Below, piece by piece: positions 63,480-64,000 of a stretch of DNA of 64,000 nt. The notes under the pieces were generated by a model. It had not been told where the DNA came from, did no database searches, and saw nothing but the letters and a program-made list of their open reading frames with translations. The stretch comes from Cyanobacteriota bacterium (GTDB lineage Bacteria > Cyanobacteriota > Cyanobacteriia > Cyanobacteriales > Microcoleaceae), in the NCBI GenBank assembly GCA_025362325.1, contig JANYGO010000332.1:1-64000 (forward strand). Reading direction: 5' to 3'. Position numbers and translations under genes: made by a program. The stretch's first letter is position 1. Each line of letters starts with the position of its first letter.

Positions 63480-63555
63480 GCTAGAAACCGGGTTTCTACG
63501 AGTTTTTGGCGGCAAGGAACCAGAAATCTTTGCAGAAACCGGGTTTCTGGGAGCG
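63480..63555. repeat. Two copies of AGAAACCGGGTTTCT
   Basis: GAAACCGGGTTTCTACGAG at about 63485 and AGAAACCGGGTTTCTGGGAG at about 63534, in direct orientation. These belong to the same dispersed palindrome seen near 4815 and 60362. Confidence 0.75.
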
Positions 63556-63674
63556 ACGCGCGTCTGGGAGTATTTCTCCAGCTATTTCCCTCGAACATAA
63601 CAGACAATCGAGATGCGCAGTAGCCGATAAATTTTCCCCTGTTTACCCCCCGAGCGAAGCCGAAGGGCCTCTGT

Positions 63675-64000
63675 TTACTTCTCGGTCGGCCACGGAATCA
63701 TCGGATCTTGAGCTAACCGCTTAGAAACTGCAACAGCACCGTAACGGTTGAGGTGGCTGGGGTCAGAAAAAGATTCCCGCGCCTCGGGCCACAATAAACT
63801 ATTATCTCGGAAAATTAGCCCGGTTTGAGCTGCGAGTTGTTGCATATATTGCCGGAATTCTTGTTCGTAACCTTTCCGCACGGGGTCTAAGTAATCTTCA
63901 GTCAGAGGCATATTCACAAACACGAGATTGATGTTGCGAACCTTGCTAAATTCGATCAGATTTTTGAGTGCTACGGTTTGTTCGCCTGTCAATTTAAAAT
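63675..64000 (-). CDS. DUF1574-like / SGNH-type protein, C-terminal part (cut by window)
   Basis: The minus-strand frame runs off the window end. The visible 105 residues (NLIEFSKVRNINLVFVNMPL, LRPEARESF-type SDPSHLNRYG) resemble the end of DUF1574/AlgX-like SGNH hydrolase-fold proteins, where the D-x-x-H of DPSHLN is catalytic. Such proteins modify or handle extracellular polysaccharides. The N-terminus and any signal peptide lie outside. Confidence 0.6.
   Translation of the reverse strand, partial: FKLTGEQTVALKNLIEFSKVRNINLVFVNMPLTEDYLDPVRKGYEQEFRQYMQQLAAQTGLIFRDNSLLWPEARESFSDPSHLNRYGAVAVSKRLAQDPMIPWPTEK

Noticed and set aside
63506-63724. 72-aa plus ORF near the end
   Set aside because: Made of AAACCGGGTTTCT repeat and the antisense of the DUF1574-like gene; no ribosome site.
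1-64000. tRNA, rRNA, tmRNA or RNase P RNA genes
   Set aside because: I looked for T-loop motifs, anticodon arms and conserved rRNA segments on both strands and saw none that hold up.

Overview
The window reads as chromosomal DNA of a filamentous, non-heterocystous cyanobacterium (Microcoleus/Oscillatoria type). The reasons are the many GCGATCGC (HIP1) octamers, genes for photosystem I PsaK and a high-light-inducible protein, cyanobacterial families such as DUF751/Ycf33, DUF3155, DUF3318, CCB1 and CofH, three Uma2 nuclease genes, CHAT-domain proteins, and heptanucleotide tandem repeats between genes. Species was not tested by any search.

Layout. 0-6 kb: end of mrdA (PBP2), a Uma2 nuclease, a proline-rich membrane protein, a Tat-like metallophosphoesterase, a PD-(D/E)XK nuclease and a Dam methylase, with a promoter-led non-coding element between the last two. 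6-13 kb: DUF751, a PadR regulator, a solitary TnpB element, CCB1, DUF3155, a histidine kinase and a membrane protein. 13-18 kb: one 1617-aa gene joining a two-partner-secretion domain to a CHAT protease domain, with heptamer arrays at both ends. 18-24 kb: small unknown proteins, a CNT nucleoside transporter, a MITE-like inverted repeat, DUF3318 and DUF3352. 24-28 kb is an accessory stretch: a duplicated DUF3318 fragment, a small protein plus HNH nuclease, a CdiA-type nuclease toxin plus small partner, and an XRE regulator, with three copies of a direct repeat at the module borders. 28-36 kb: GT39 and GT2/GtrA glycosyltransferases, CofH, Uma2, KsgA and galactokinase. 37-39 kb: SRPBCC, PsaK and HLIP genes. 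39-48 kb: HflX, which lacks a standard start codon, a PEP-CTERM protein, GrxC and GshB, a second copy of the promoter-led element, a Gfo/Idh oxidoreductase, and a CHAT-FHA protein with a downstream partner. 48-56 kb: a cellulose-synthase-like GT2, a periplasmic-binding protein with a truncated paralogue beside it, an RNA-like block resembling IS200/IS605 ends, and ctaA-ctaB for heme A. 56-60.3 kb is a second accessory stretch of intact and decayed toxin-antitoxin-like genes. 60.4-64 kb: a zinc metalloprotease and the end of a DUF1574-like protein.

Working together: grxC and gshB share glutathione chemistry; ctaA and ctaB make heme A; the GT2/GtrA and GT39 genes fit polyprenyl-linked sugar transfer; the HLIP, PsaK and SRPBCC genes suit light stress. 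The most interesting unexplained items are the two near-identical elements (4.9 and 44.0 kb) with consensus promoters and 3' U-runs, the repeat-bordered modules at 25.3-27.2 kb, the CHAT-FHA pair, the heptamer arrays that supply start and stop codons, and the HflX start. All calls come from reading the sequence; no database search or folding program was run.
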